Shown here one piece after another: positions 45,801 to 58,520 of a stretch of DNA of 64,000 bases. Position 1 is the first letter of the stretch, and each line of letters begins with the position of its first letter. The position numbers and the translations under genes are program-made. This DNA comes from Branchiostoma floridae (lineage: Eukaryota > Chordata > Leptocardii > Amphioxiformes > Branchiostomatidae): the NCBI RefSeq assembly GCF_000003815.2, contig NC_049990.1, forward strand, positions 10,769,789 to 10,833,788. Reading direction: 5' to 3'. Below the pieces are notes generated by a model that was not told the origin of the DNA, made no database searches, and saw nothing but the letters and a program-made list of their open reading frames with translations.

Positions 45801-46968
45801 CGAAAAATCAGTGAGGCTAGCCATTTTATACGAAAAGTACAATATGGCTGTTGCTCTGTAGATCTAACCCATGGTCCGGCATTTCTCATGGGAGCACCTT
45901 TGACAGCTTGTCCCTCCCCCTTGGGCTAATGATGTAACTTACACCAAGAACCTCTGATCAGATCATCAGATGTGTGTGGCACTGGCTTGTATGTCTTCTT
46001 GTGCTTTGAGTTTTCGTCTCTCTTTGAAGGTATCACCAACGCGCGTAACGAGGAAGACAACAAAACAAATGACAAAATAATGTGCAAAGCAAGCCAAAAC
46101 CTTGGCCAAAACCGTACATCTAAAACCGTACATCAATAAAATACTCTGCTAAATAGAGGCAATTAGCGAGGTGTCAATCAACTAAATCATTGAAGTCTGA
46201 AGTCTGGACCCTGCTGTTATCTGCTCTGTGCTCAGGAAATCTGGGCAAACCTGAGTCTCCTTCATGACAGAGATAAATTCATTTGGAATGGATTATTATT
46301 GTTAAGATTATTATAAAACTGTTTCAGACTGTTTGGGAACGCAAGGAAAATGTGCATCTGTAGAACATGTATGGTGCATGAATGCTGTTCCATCATAAAT
46401 TACGGCGGTCATCAGAATCCCAAGGTTGAATTTTCTAGCGTTTTCGCGTTGCAGCGTATCTTTTTTGTACTAGGCTAGCAAAGTCTTCACGGTGAAATGG
46501 CATATGATGAATGGGTATAAAAAGTATCTTCTCTTGTCAATTAATCAGTACTGGGCATCACTCTGGCCTAGGAATTGTAAAACAACATGTCTCCGTTTGA
46601 TGACTTTGTGCAAGGTGATTCTTTAACCTCCTTGCTTTGTCACAAAGGTCCTTATTTCTACCTCCGAGTTAATAGCAGAAGGTGATCATGATATTTCTTG
46701 TAAAGCCACTTGTTCAGATAGTATTCTTGACCAAGCAGGTCATTCTGAATCCTTTGTTTTCTAATTTCATTTAATGCAAAACAAATGTATCTGCTCCTGT
46801 CAAAATTCATATAAAAAGAAAGAAAACATGTTGAGATTTCAAAATAATTGCAGATAAAATCCCACCCAATATTGTTGAACTTGAATTGCCACAAATCTTT
46901 GACCTATTCTACTTGTACATAATGGCCAGACATCAAAATTAGAATTCTCTGAAATTACATTTAACCAT
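42836..46968. other. Intronic sequence without a recognised gene
   Basis: Overlapping frames at 43946-44455 and 44262-44669 (135-169 codons) show no recognisable domain. This is one of the least repetitive stretches in the window, so conserved non-coding elements or a non-coding transcript are possible, but the sequence alone does not show it. Confidence 0.4.
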
Positions 46969-46970
46969 AA

Positions 46971-47140
46971 TACTGTAAATGCAGAAATGTTCGCGGTGGA
47001 TTAATGTTTGCGGTTTTCGCGGCAACCACTTCACCGCGAACTTAAAACCACCGCGAACATTTTTCTACTATGGTATTAGACTGCAGTCTATGTTGTTACC
47101 ACGAAATTAAATCCCCGCGAACTTAAATGCATTTACAGTA
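46971..47140. mobile_element. 170-bp MITE with TACTGTAAATGC ends
   Basis: The left end TACTGTAAATGCAGAAATGT and the right end GCATTTACAGTA are inverted, and the ends include TA dinucleotides. The interior repeats 'ttcgcggt' and 'accgcgaa' in both orientations. The same family occurs at 58883-59093 and as a fragment at 52093-52180. Confidence 0.8.
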
Positions 47141-48954
47141 ATATTGCTGAATATCATAGAAATTTGTACAAAATGAACACCCTTCTGATATAATTGAACT
47201 GCAAAAAAATGTACCTTGTGCTGCTTGTGCCCTTGAGTCTTCCGAAGTTTTTTTTTTTTTCCACCAGGTAATTCATCCAAACTGAGACTTTGGTGATCTA
47301 TACACCGGGCATGACGTTATAAGGCTCATTACAGCTGGTTTGGAACTTCGCACTGTTTTTATTTATCAATCTTGTAGGGTTGTCCCTTCAATTGTTAACG
47401 ATTTCCAAGGGAGCTCTGCAGAAAATCAACATAAACTTAACAATAATCATATACTAGTAACATAAACGTAAGTAATCGAACATTGGGGTAGTAACTTACC
47501 TGATCAACTCATAATCATTAATTGCAGAACTCAGCACAGCAATAGAACAAAACAAAACCATAACTTAACTTCCACTCTTAAGAGAAGCAAACAAAGCAAA
47601 CATTACGTTTTTTCAATTATATAATTACGATAATTAAGCTCTAGTTATCAAACAATTTTTTTGAAAGCTGTGATGCCGGGTTCCAAACCTGCTACCATGT
47701 TGATTGTGATGTCATACCTGATAAAGAGCTGGATGTATAGTGCTCAATAAGGCGGAAGGGTGTGTATTTGGTGTAAATGTTATGTTCATTGAATGATAAT
47801 ATTCTTGTTACAAATAACAAGGAAATGTTGTATTTTTGTGTCTACCCTTTAGTTTCAAGTATGAGGGCACTGCTTGTAACCTTCAGCCTCAAAACATGAA
47901 AGATTGTAAACAACAAAATCTTCATAATGTTGGTTGACAGAATCAGTTTTGTAATTTTTTTTGTGTAACTCTTATGAAAGCAATGTGTTTAGAAAGATAG
48001 GAACACGTGTATCCTAGTTGTTTGGGCACCAATTTTGTACACAACTACTTAAACCAGATAAACCTCATTCCTGCACAAACCCAATTACAATGATACAGAT
48101 CAGGCCAAAGCACTTTTGCATTCAGAGGCTGAAATTGCTACAACTTGTACAACACACTTCCAGCTGCTATGAGGCATTTGTAAACTTTACAATGGCTGCA
48201 ATGCCCATGTAATATCTTGACCCCTGACCTCCACTTCAACTGTTGAATTTACTGTCATGACTTGACTATGAGTACTGGAGGATGACTTTGTTTTGATTGC
48301 ATAGGATTTTGTTTGCTGTACTGTATGTTGTCTGCTTATTTGTGGCTACTTTACACAGTGTAACATGTCTTGTCCTGTTTAGGTGTATGCTGGGCCCCCT
48401 TCTAAATCAGCTATTGAACATTGATGGGCTTACCCAGCTGTCTAAATGTGAAATAGATAAACGAAGAAACATTTGAAGGATATATATACGTATGGGCAAG
48501 ACAACAAGCTTAGCAAGAAATAGATATGTCTTATGACATGACAGTGTCATTCCACGCTTAGGTTGAAGACATTCCTTTATGATTATCCAACAAGGGTAAG
48601 GTACAGTACATGCAAAATGGTTGAAAGACACAATGTGATGAGGCAGGGAGGGGTAGAGCCTCATACATCATATATGTTGTACTTTGACAGTGGCAGCATG
48701 TATCAAAACAAAACAGCCTGAAATGTATAGATTGTTGGAGTACTGCATACAGGTTGAACCTGATACTCACGATATTCATGGTTTCAGATTTACCAATTGA
48801 TTGTAAAGGCAAACACAGAAGGGAATGTACAGTGATTTAGTACTGGTCAAGTTATGGAGTACATTTTTTGATTTATGTAATAACCTCTATGAGCAACCAA
48901 AACTTTCGAATAACACAGTCGATAAAGTACTAGCGCTCGTTTACATGTACTGGA
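47141..48954. other. Intronic sequence without a recognised gene
   Basis: Unassigned. Short frames at 48018-48212 and 48407-48812 show no domains. Confidence 0.45.
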
Positions 48955-49926
48955 TCAGCCATCATGTATATATCTGGAAAATAAGGTACCGAATAAAGCA
49001 TTTGGCAAGGAGTATACCTGTGTTGCAAAGAGGGAGTGTTGAACAGGTCCGCTGGAATTCCAGCGAGGGAGACAGTATTGAACAGTGCCGCTGGAAATCC
49101 AGCGAGTGAGGCAGTGTTGAACAGGGCCGCTGGATTTCCAGCCAGGCTGGCAGTGTATAACAGGGCCGCTGGATTTCCAGCGATGGAGGCGGTGTTAAAC
49201 AGTTTCGCTGGAAATCCAGCCAGGTTGGTAGTGTTGAACAGTGCCGCTGGATTTCCAGCCAGGGAGGCAGTGTTGAACAGGGCCGCTGGAAATCCAGCGA
49301 GGGAGGCAGTGTTGAACAGTGCCGCTGGAAATCCAGTGAGGGAGGCAGTCTTGAACAGGGCCACTGGATTTCCAGCGAGGGAGGCAGTCTTAAACAGGGC
49401 CGCTGGAAATCCAGCCAAGGAGGCAGTATTGAACAGTGCCGCTGGATTTCCAGCCAGGGAGGCAGTGTTGAACAGTGCCGCTGGATTTCCAGCGAGGGAG
49501 GCAGTGTTGAACAGTGCCGCTGGAAATCCAGCGAGGGAGGCAGTATTGAACAGGGCCGCTGGAAATCCAGTCAGGTTGGTAGTGTTGAGCAGTGCCGCTG
49601 GATTTCCAGCGAGGGAGGCAGTGTTGAACGGTGCCGCTGGATTTCCAGCGAGGCTGGCAGTGTTGAACAGGGCCGCTGGATTTCCAGCCAGGGTGGCAGT
49701 CTTGCTCTGGCCGCTGGATTTCCAGCCAAAGTATCTCAAATGGAAGCCGCTGGAAATCCAGCCAGACAAAAGCCTACGGTAAGGCGCTGAAATTCCAGCC
49801 AGGGAAGCCAGTCTTGAGTAGGGTTTAGGAGTACATAACATCATATTATGTACAAATAGTGCCCAGATCTAAAAATCATGTCAACTTGAGACAATAATAA
49901 TGTCTCAAGTTGCATCTGAATCCGTT
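48955..49926 (-). repeat. Minisatellite-bearing element, copy B (inverted relative to copy A)
   Basis: About 17 units of 39 bp with the same GCTGGA..TCCAGC core and 'cagtgttgaacag' spacer, read in the opposite orientation to 16111-17183. Both flanks also match copy A inverted: 'gcatttggcaaggagtatac' on one side, and 'agtcttgagtagggtttagg' plus the hairpin AACTTGAGACA...TGTCTCAAGTT on the other. The unit nearest 49055 has the perfectly palindromic core GCTGGAATTCCAGC, as does the corresponding end unit of copy A. Confidence 0.9.
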
Positions 49927-49969
49927 TTTTATTCTTTATATTTTAGTCTAGCCCTTACCTTTACCCCAA

Positions 49970-50065
49970 CCATTTTACAAATTTTATTTTTATTTTTATT
50001 TCGCCCTTTCGCTCCATATTTTTTATGAAAAAATCCGTGAGCCAAGAAATTAAATTGGTGTGGCC
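49970..50065 (-). mobile_element. Truncated GGCCACACC MITE
   Basis: Read on the minus strand it starts GGCCACACCAATTTAATTTC next to TAA (50066-50068, plus strand). Only one terminus is retained. It lies just outside minisatellite element B. Confidence 0.75.
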
Positions 50066-50429
50066 TAATGTGAGTATAATAGACGGATTCAAGAGTGACC
50101 CTGTGAACAGTTACATGGTCGGGACCACGCATGCTCTCCAACAATCAGACAAAAAGTGTGAGGTGGTCTAAGCATCTTGTAAAGATGCTAATGAATCAGA
50201 CGTGCTCTGAGTATAGCATCTGTAGTCCAGTTGTTAATGCCCCTGATTCTGATTTAGAGTTTTAAATTCCAGCTGTTGTCGCTAACCCGACATTGACTGA
50301 CGTCTGATGGACAGGGTCGCAGTCCTTAGGATTGGATCACAATCCATGGTACATTTGCTCATTGTAACGCTTGTCAAAAAGAGCGGTGGAAATTTTTCCA
50401 ATGCAATGAACCTTAAAATACTAGCAGTA

Positions 50430-50629
50430 AGGGGTGGGTACCAGTATGGGGTACCAGTACAAAACCGTTTTTTCTTGTTGGACTTTTAAAAAAAAAATGG
50501 ACCGGTCCAACAAGAAAAAACGGACCTGAAAAAAAAATCAGTAGACCAGGTTCAGGTCCGGACCGGAACCTGTTCCTCTGTTTCTGAACCGTACCTGTAC
50601 CTGAATTTTCTGTACCGGTACCCACCCCC
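50430..50629. mobile_element. 200-bp MITE with GGGGTGGGTACC ends
   Basis: The ends are AGGGGTGGGTACCAGTA and, on the minus strand, GGGGGTGGGTACCGGTACAG. The interior has 'ggtccaacaagaaaaaac' paired with its complement and 'caggttcaggtccgg'. Related to the hAT-type element at 12734-13131, but no 8-bp duplication is evident here. Confidence 0.7.
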
Positions 50630-50640
50630 ACTCATACTCA

Positions 50641-52092
50641 TAGTGAACAGCATACATCTTCTTTGTCGTGACCAGTGAAACATTTAGCTCTTCAGTAAGC
50701 TTAACTGGATCAAGCCAAGGTCACACCTCCTTTCAAATGACAGCCTACTTATACTCTTGACACTCTGAATTAGAGCCACTGTTGGATCCTGATGGCTATG
50801 GATCAATGATGTTAAAGACTGGAGCAAAACATGACACTGCATTTGCCCACTTATATTACATAAAACATTTGAAACATCGCACTACGGCAAAGCAGAAGCT
50901 GACAGAAAGAATAAAGTTCAACAAGCTAAGCCACATGTTGACAGTTCATATTTTTGTGAGAGGATATTTTGTCAGACGGGTTTAGCATTCTGCAATTGTT
51001 TTTGAATTTGAAGTAATAACATTATCTCATCAATTGTAAAGGGGGTATAGCAAAAGATCCAACAAAAGAAAAGAGATGGCCTACCATTTGTACACTGCAC
51101 CAAATGGCAAAAATTGATATATTCAGTACCTTAAAACATACAGTATTATTATATAGTTTGATCCTATGCTGTTGAATAATAGAGAGTCTCACTTAAGTGT
51201 TTGTCTGCCATGTGATTATCGTCATAAACGATTTCCAAGAGAGCAATTAAAAAAATGGTTACTACAATGATCATACCTCTCATGTCTATCATAACATATG
51301 CCACAGCAGCTGGGAACCTTTCCTGTGAGAGCAAATTATAAAAACGTTTAGAATGATCATACTTTCAATGTTCATGATAACAATTGGCTAGGAACTCATT
51401 ACGCACTATACAACCGTCATGGGCATTCCAGGGTATACCCTCAATTAATGAGTAATCACAAAGGGCCTGGGATGATCACTGTACCAGAGTTGCTGGGGGA
51501 ACCATCATTAAGGTGTTGGCAAGAAATCTTTCGAGAGTCATCCTTGGCATATAGATTAGTGCTTTGCCATAGGGCTGTACAAGTCTTGTGGCAAAATTGA
51601 TGCTACTTCATGTAATTTCATTTGCGTCAAGCAATTTCATTCTTGATGGAGGGAGGGGCCCAAGAAATGCGTCTGTGCACACACTTTGAGGCCAAAACTG
51701 CTTAATTTCTTGTTCCACAAGTTTTTCAATCTAGCTTGATGTACAGTAGTCCGTGGGAAAAATCAAACTGAATTAGAAAAAGGCATCAGATTTCTGCGAT
51801 GGACTCCAATGCTACCTGATTAGAGCAACATGTCAGGATTGTTATCATTTCAAACAATGAACTTTAAACTAAGATACATGAATGACTACAATACAAGTAA
51901 TATGACAAGGATTTTTTTTCAACTGTTGGTACCAAAATATGAATATTTGGACAAGCACGAGTTCCAAGGATCAAATTTGCATATCCTCAAGATTGCGTCT
52001 CAAGTCCCCGGAAAATTTCAAATACATTACATCATAAAATTACTACCAGTCCTAGTCCTGGGGTGTAAAAAGGTGACCCATTCTCACCACAT
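50641..52092. other. Intronic sequence without a recognised gene
   Basis: Low-repeat unassigned DNA. Confidence 0.45.
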
Positions 52093-52180
52093 CATTTTGC
52101 GGTGGTTTTAATTTTGCGGTAGCACCATGCATTGTAGTCTCTTACTGCCATGGAAAAATGTTCGCGGTGGTTATAAGTTG
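52093..52180. mobile_element. Fragment of the TACTGTAAATGC MITE family
   Basis: It has the internal words 'ttttgcggtggtttta' and 'atgttcgcggtggtta' of that family, but both termini are missing. Confidence 0.6.
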
Positions 52181-53879
52181 CTAGAAATTCCATTAGCTCA
52201 ATGCATACTGTCAATATCAATAACATTTAAAATTCAGCACCAAGGACAGGTATATTCTAGCTTCTCAAAGTGAAAAAACATCAACCTCACCAAGCTCTGT
52301 ATCTAAATAACCTGTGTCATGTTGCACTGACAAGACAGGGAAAAGGTTGCAAACATGTCCATATGAGTAAACAACATGCTGTATCTTATTTATGTATTTT
52401 ATACCATGCTGTATTTTATTTTTGTCATACACAGCTGAAAGAGCATTGCAAAATGTAACCGAAGTAGGTGTCATCAAACAAAAAATGGTAGCAACAGCAA
52501 TTCCAAAGTCTAAATCTGGTATTTGAATTTTCAACCGCCCTGCACTCAGCACGTACAGTGTGCTTTATTCAACTTATTTGATGTAAATCCGTGCCATACA
52601 ACTCAGAACCCCATGTGGTACGGAAAGGAACATTCTCGTGGCCCAGGTATGACAATATATAGCAGCAATACGAGTCACTTCCTGTAGCTTTATGCAACCC
52701 CCTTCTGAGCAAACGACCATTCACAGCACATCTTGGCCACGTCCTTGAATTGTGATGTTGCCAGCAGGACTAAAGAGTCAATCAAAACACACAGCATAAG
52801 TAACGAAGGTCGTACATAACATGAACAATAGGTGGGGAAAAAAGATGCTCCTTTCTAAATTGGTATCAGAATTGACGTTAAAATGGCAGTATTATGATTG
52901 TTGAAGAGATTCATCAGTCACGTATGTTTACAGTTTAGTATTATGAGAGTTTGAATCAAGAACTCAATTTTCTTTCTATTTTCATACCTCCAACACTCCT
53001 TGAGTTTTTATGTTGGTGACGGAGAGTGAGAGAAAAAGCTCCAAGGGTAACACACAATTTTCATTAGTGTCATCCCCGGGACACTGATGCCTTGTCATGT
53101 CGGTTTAATTAACTCATAATTGTGCCGGGGGATTAGAGTACAAGAAGATGAGTGCAATTAGAGGCTGTCCTCTAGGCTCTATTGGACGTCGGTTCAATGC
53201 ACATCATCGGAAAATGTCAGTAACCCAGTAGAAAGGCTTTTGATGTAAAAGCAGTCGTAATGAAAGTTTGGAAAAGGTGTTAGCTAGTATGTCTTTGTAA
53301 GATCCTGATGTACAATGTAGGCCATGAAAATGCAGTTGGGGGGTTGGATACCTCAGCCTGATAATATTAACTTCAAGGAGTGGACTGCAAGGCAGAATAC
53401 TAAGTCTCTTTTGTAATAAAGGCAAACACTAAGTTTTCTCCTACAGCAAAATTGAATCCCCTCTTACAGTTCCTCAGATGTGTATTAACTGTCCATAACT
53501 GTAGTGTAGTGAGCGGCCTGACCTTGTAATCTATATGAGGGCAGCCCCCTTGCAATCAATATCCCGTCAAACAGGTTTTTAATCTGTGCAACAATAGACA
53601 TTCGCTTAGAATAGGCAATATCCTTTAGTCATCAGGTCACATGTACTAACTGGTTTGTAATCAGCAGAGACGTCAGATGTGCTCATTATATTTTAGCCAT
53701 ACCACAGGTATGGTGAAATATATTGTATTTGTAATGTTTCTTCATCTACTTTTCTTTCTCCTTTCAAATCTTGAAAGCAATTCATCTCCATTGTTCCTGA
53801 ACCAAAAGACCTGAAATGACCTTAAGTGTGATTTGTTTAAGTCATTTTTAAACAGAAGTATTCCATTTTCTCACATGGG
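52181..53879. other. Intronic sequence; possible conserved non-coding segment
   Basis: No gene. The stretch 53060-53160 is balanced, non-repetitive sequence with homeodomain-like TTAATTAA inside 'gtcggtttaattaactcat'. That is only compatible with a regulatory element. At about 53690-53740 a 'gccataccacaggtatggtg' block looks like the end of another dispersed repeat. Confidence 0.35.
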
Positions 53880-54767
53880 TAACATGCATTGGCATAATAC
53901 CGGTCATAAGCCTTATACCGGTCGATTAAAAATAGTGGAACTTAAAGAGATCTACACATGCAACAATAGTTATTTCTGAGGTATGCACACTTCAGACATC
54001 TAGGTGTCCAATACATAATTTACAAAGCATCGATAACAATGCATTCGAAGACAACAAGGCCAAAAGTTTTCAGATCATTTTCGGGGCAGGCGAGCTCGTC
54101 GTGGGACAAACACACTGTCACGTTCATCGCCAGATTTGTAGATAATAATCACATGTGCTCACGGCACAAGACGAGCATGATTCAACAGCAATCTTGAATT
54201 TCTTTTGGTGACCTACAACTCGTGTAAAAGTGTGAGGAACCGTTGCATTATCGCCCGGATCTACGGCTGAATGGGTCAAATTGAACGTACGCCGCCATTT
54301 TCCCGCCATTTTTAATGCTACGGCCAGCAGTAAAGTTTTACGCCATAGCGGTTGTGACGGACCAAAATTAAATGAAAATTCTTGTCAGTATACGCCCATT
54401 TTCTCATGACTTTTGTATGCTCATGCAGATTTTTGTTTTGTGCAACTACTAACAGGAAAGAAAGGAACAACAGAGGATGTATAAAGGTACATAGCGGCAG
54501 TTAATTGTGCCGTGTTTCGTTCGGCCGGTATAGTGCACCCCCTTCCAACCACGTGCCCGTTCTCCGTGCAATTCCGCGGTGTGTTCCAATTACGATATTA
54601 TGTTTTTAGCAGGACCAGAGAGACAAAATAATTTACACAGAAGAAGTGGCAAAGGTAAGCTGTAACAGCAACATGTAACTGGAGAAAATGATGCGTTGAT
54701 CATTTGCCAAATTAGCATTGCTTGAGAAATTGCAGTAAACCGACCGGTATTATGCCAATGGATGTTA
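53880..54767. mobile_element. About 890-bp segment bounded by inverted repeats with TA ends
   Basis: The left end TAACATGCATTGGCATAATA continues to CCGGTC. The right end, on the minus strand, is TAACATCCATTGGCATAATA then CCGGTCGG. An extra 'ccttataccggtcg' lies inside the left end. The interior is unusually CpG-rich (54060-54600) and carries promoter-like motifs, so it may be a transposon that captured, or landed around, a promoter. Confidence 0.6.
54291..54308 (-). promoter_or_regulatory. Paired YY1-like sites overlapping an E2F-like site
   Basis: GCCGCCATTTTCCCGCCA contains two CGCCATnTT-type words (YY1-like, often just downstream of a minus-strand start) around TTTCCCGCC (E2F-like). About 350 bp to the right on the plus strand, 54612-54654 is preceded by TTTTTAGCAG and followed by GTAAGC, so it could be a 43-bp exon. 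Both are motif matches only. Confidence 0.3.
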
Positions 54768-55581
54768 ATTTAGGAACAGTCTCTTGTTGCATGGGGAGGG
54801 AGATGGTTGAAATATGCTGTATTTACTCTCAAGCAAATGTCAGCCTTACTAGTTAATATCACTGCTGCAAAATTGCTGTTGGATATACTTAAGAGTGGAA
54901 ACTTTTTAGCATGTCTAGATTGACAGATAACGACTTAGCCAGGGTGTCTATATATCAGGATAATGAATTGTTTCATATAAGAGAAGAGGTCCCTCTAGAT
55001 CAGAGATAATCATGTTGTAATGGTTTGAGGGATTAGGGTACAATAAGAAGTGACATTGATTTCATGTAGTATTAACATGACGTTCAGTGATAAATGTAAT
55101 TGACAATTCATTCAGCTCTTTTGTTTTAACAATCTATACGCTTGGCTGCTACAGAACATACATTTTGATTATGATACTCTCTCTGTGTGTATATATAATG
55201 CATACAACAAGATTTATACATCTAAATGTTTCTTTCTAATATAAGCTGACTGTAAACAGACAAAAAGAGCGATACAAACTTTTAACAGTCTAGTATCTTC
55301 CATCTTTGTATTGTATATAATCTTGTCTTATCTAAACAAAAAAGGGAACGTTAGGCCAGTATCAAGAAACAATAAGAATTTCAGTGTACATGCCCCAATT
55401 TCTCAATTCTTCTTGTTTTGAAATTAGTATATCATCAGGTAGTATACTATCAGATCTTTGTTTGCGAAGCAAAGCCGAGAGATATCATTAGATACATGTA
55501 TATCATATTTTTCTTAGATAAAAAACTGAGTACGAAAGGATTTTCTGTCATCTCATCCTCATCCTGGTCATAGTTGCTTTA
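54768..55581. other. Intronic AT-rich sequence without recognised features
   Basis: Nothing recognised. Confidence 0.45.
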
Positions 55582-55965
55582 CCAACTAGATTGCACTGTT
55601 CATAAACATTTTGAATGATCACAGTGGTCAGTTGCTATATGGCAAAATTTTCAGTACCAGATTACCTGGGTTCCCTTATTGTCTCCAACTAGATTGCACT
55701 TTAAGTCATACTGTTGGAATATGGTTCATAAACAATTTGAACGATCACGGTTGTCAGTTACTATGGATAAATTCCACTTTAAGAGAGAATACCTGGTCAC
55801 CTGGGCTCCCATATTGTCTCCACTGTCTCCAACTAGAATTGCACTCTAAATGCTGTTTGAATATACAATTTGAATGATCACAGTAGGTGGTTGCAATGGA
55901 CAAAATTTCCACTGTAAGGGAGGGTACCAGGAGTTACCTGGGCTTCTGTGTAGTCCCCCAGCTGG
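55582..55965 (+). repeat. Three diverged tandem units of about 105-145 bp
   Basis: 'aca..ttgaa.gatcac.gt' recurs near 55605, 55732 and 55866, and 'tctccaactaga.ttgcact' near 55682 and 55826, with 'acctgggctccc' blocks between. Translation through them is an artefact. Confidence 0.75.
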
Positions 55966-57600
55966 CCAGGGGAGGCTAATGAACGCATGTCATGCCGTAC
56001 AGATAAGGGTAGAAACTAATTCAACATATACAAGTCATAATATTGTCACAAATAATATTGTGGCTGGTAGCTTTGTTACATTACATATTATGTCCCAAAC
56101 AAAATGCCAAAATACATGTATAGGACATTCAAATATTGGCTCATATTTGTGAAAATGTAGTCACTTTTTTCTGAAATAAGGCACCAAGTAAAATAAGCCT
56201 TAGGGCATATGACCCATATTTCATTAAGGAAACCTACAGGTGACCGCAGGTGAACCCAAATGGAACGCCCAATCGAACACCATTTTGATTCTAAAAAGAA
56301 AAAGTCAGCAATTCTTGGAACCCAGCATGTCCATCGTGGATTCCAATTTAACTGGTTACAGAAATCTTTTGAAATAAAATAATGACTGTAACAAGATCTC
56401 AAAGCAAGCTTCTCTCCCATTGAAATTGCAAAGCCACAGAGATACAGGTAGCTTTGCAGATAATTTGTCTTGGGCAATACTATTTTGATTTGATGGTTCT
56501 TTAAACTGGTTTAGAAAGATATGAATTACCAGGAAAATCAATGTGAAAACATATTCTGTGAGGAATGTTTCCAGGCTGGTAGGCATAGTTTCATGAGAGT
56601 GGTCTCTCAAAACCAGTTAGCTCACAGAACAGATGAGCTTAGCAAATATTTTCGTTGGTGTGTCAGTTACCTCGAATCCAGTCTATTCATGGCTTTTGTT
56701 TTGTTTTGTTTAAACTTTTGTTTATTCATGAAAGCTTGGCCGATTTTCATTGAGATCATGACAACGTATATAACAGAGATACAGTTAACAGTCCTAATGA
56801 GTCTTATATTAGCCTATATGCACAATTTGGTACATGGTATAAAACAAATGATAACGAGAGACATGGTTCACGTCCACTCATTTCGGTCCTTTCCGTTACT
56901 TTGAGAGCCTCTTAAAGGAAGCCAGAGTTGGGGCTGTGCGTATATCTGGAGGTAGACTGTTCCAGATGTTGGGTCTACATTAGGCAATGGCTCTAAGTAG
57001 CTAGTGTAGACTCTACGGGAAAGATGGAGCTCTCTGTCGCCAGGTAAGCGTCCCCATTTGGTGGGAATTTCACACGGTAGGACTTTGCCCAGCGGCCAAT
57101 TAAAAGCCTACCAGGTATAAATCCAACCAGCTGCAGAAGATTATCCCGGCGGCAGAGAGCTATACCTGCTCTACAGAGAGCCTACGCTAGCTACGTACAC
57201 CAAGCCACAAATGACTTAATTTCAGGATAGTATGTCAGTACACAGTCATGTATCAAATGTTAGGACTATAAATGTGCTAGTGTATGCAGTTTCATACAAG
57301 AAAGACACAGCGGGCACTTAAGTCCAGAGGTTATTGAAAAAGCAATTGTAAGTCAGACTGGCAAATGTAGATAAAGAATATGGTTAGGGGGTAAGAATAG
57401 CTACTGTATACAGTAATGTAAAACTTGCATTGCTGAGGGGAAACATCTCAAAATGAACGGTAATTGCTTATGTTCAGCAATATGCATGCTTGCATTGAGG
57501 TATTTTGGACCTTAACAACATTTTATGCTGATGTTCAATAGCCTCAACTGTAGCATGTCCAGAACACAAAATATCAAAACTGCACATTCTGGTCCATTAC
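55966..57600. other. Intronic sequence without a recognised gene
   Basis: A 127-codon plus-strand frame (56521-56904) contains a hydrophobic run but no recognisable domain. A GCCAGGTAAGC donor-like word lies near 57038, but no supporting open exon is evident. Confidence 0.4.
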
Positions 57601-57832
57601 CATGGAAAGCTACCAGGTGGCCCAAAATGTATTTGTTTCTTCATATTGCCAATAGCTACCAGTGAGCGAAATATCGTAATGACCGAGGCACAACTTTTTG
57701 AGTTATGCTGTTCACGAACACACAGACAGACACACTGGCTGACAGACCCAGACCCAGACACATACAAACACACACACACACACACACACACATACACACA
57801 CACACAATCACACACACACACACACCCTGAAG
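57600..57832 (+). repeat. Dispersed repeat fragment ending in a (CA)n microsatellite
   Basis: 'taccaggtggcccaaaatgt', 'gagttatgctgttcacgaac' and 'acacacagacagacaca' follow the order of the 29781-30842 family tail. They pass into an interrupted (CA)n tract at 57766-57824. Confidence 0.6.
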
Positions 57833-57974
57833 ACAATCAGTTTTAGCCTTTCTATGAAATAAAATGACAGCTACAGCTTGCATGATTGTTATTCCTCTCC
57901 AGCCCATAAAACATCTGATTACACAGATATATCTCTGTTAAAATCATATTACAGCGAGATGGCTGCACGGGGGT

Positions 57975-58115
57975 CCAAGGAAAATGAAATGATTTATCCC
58001 AGGAATTAGATTAGTTCGCACGCAGGATCATAGTTATGAATAATAGCTTGTCAGTTGTTATTAAAGGACTAGGTGCAATTTAGTGGACAATATGAAGGCA
58101 GATTGTATCCTAGGC
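57975..58115 (+). repeat. Dispersed repeat, paralogue of 62325-62470
   Basis: The shared blocks are 'tgaaat.atttat.ccag.aat.agattagttc.ca.gcagg', 'gaataatagctt.tcagtt' and 'caatatgaaggcaga'. Confidence 0.7.
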
Positions 58116-58317
58116 CAGACTAAATTCTTTGATGGTTCTTGTCAGACTCTGTTGATGACTAGAAAACTCCCAATAGGCATAACTTGCTAATCTTGTACAG
58201 TAAGTGCAGGACCAAAATGCATTGGTTGGATTAAGTCACACCAGGAATGAACTAATACTCTGTTTTATAAGTGTGATGGGTTCTTTAATGTATTCGAGGT
58301 GTGTATCTTCTCAAACA

Positions 58318-58520
58318 TGGGACCTTCGGCTTCAAGTCCAATCTAAAAGGACGTCCCGAGCCACAGTTAGGTACTTATTTTCCCGAGTTGAGTAAAGAAA
58401 ATACAAATAAAATACAGGGGCAAAGTGCCTTTCCAAGAGGCACAACATTGGGGCCTGCTAGGGATTCCAACCCAGAACCTTTAGATTCTTAGTCAGTAAC
58501 CCTAAATACAAGATCATCTT
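58318..58520 (-). mobile_element. tRNA-derived SINE (copy 2)
   Basis: Read on the minus strand it has a B-box-like GGGTTGGAATCC (58462-58473), the 'ggcactttgcccctgta' body block and a 3' part 'ctcgggacgtccttttagat'. It matches copy 1 at 3941-4124 and sits against the same flanking repeat. Confidence 0.7.

Noticed and set aside
48930-49844. 304-codon minus-strand and 248-codon plus-strand open frames
   Set aside because: Same minisatellite artefact as at 16.3-17.2 kb, in inverted orientation.
57646-57907. Frames rich in His/Thr or Cys/Val repeats
   Set aside because: Translation of an interrupted (CA)n microsatellite.
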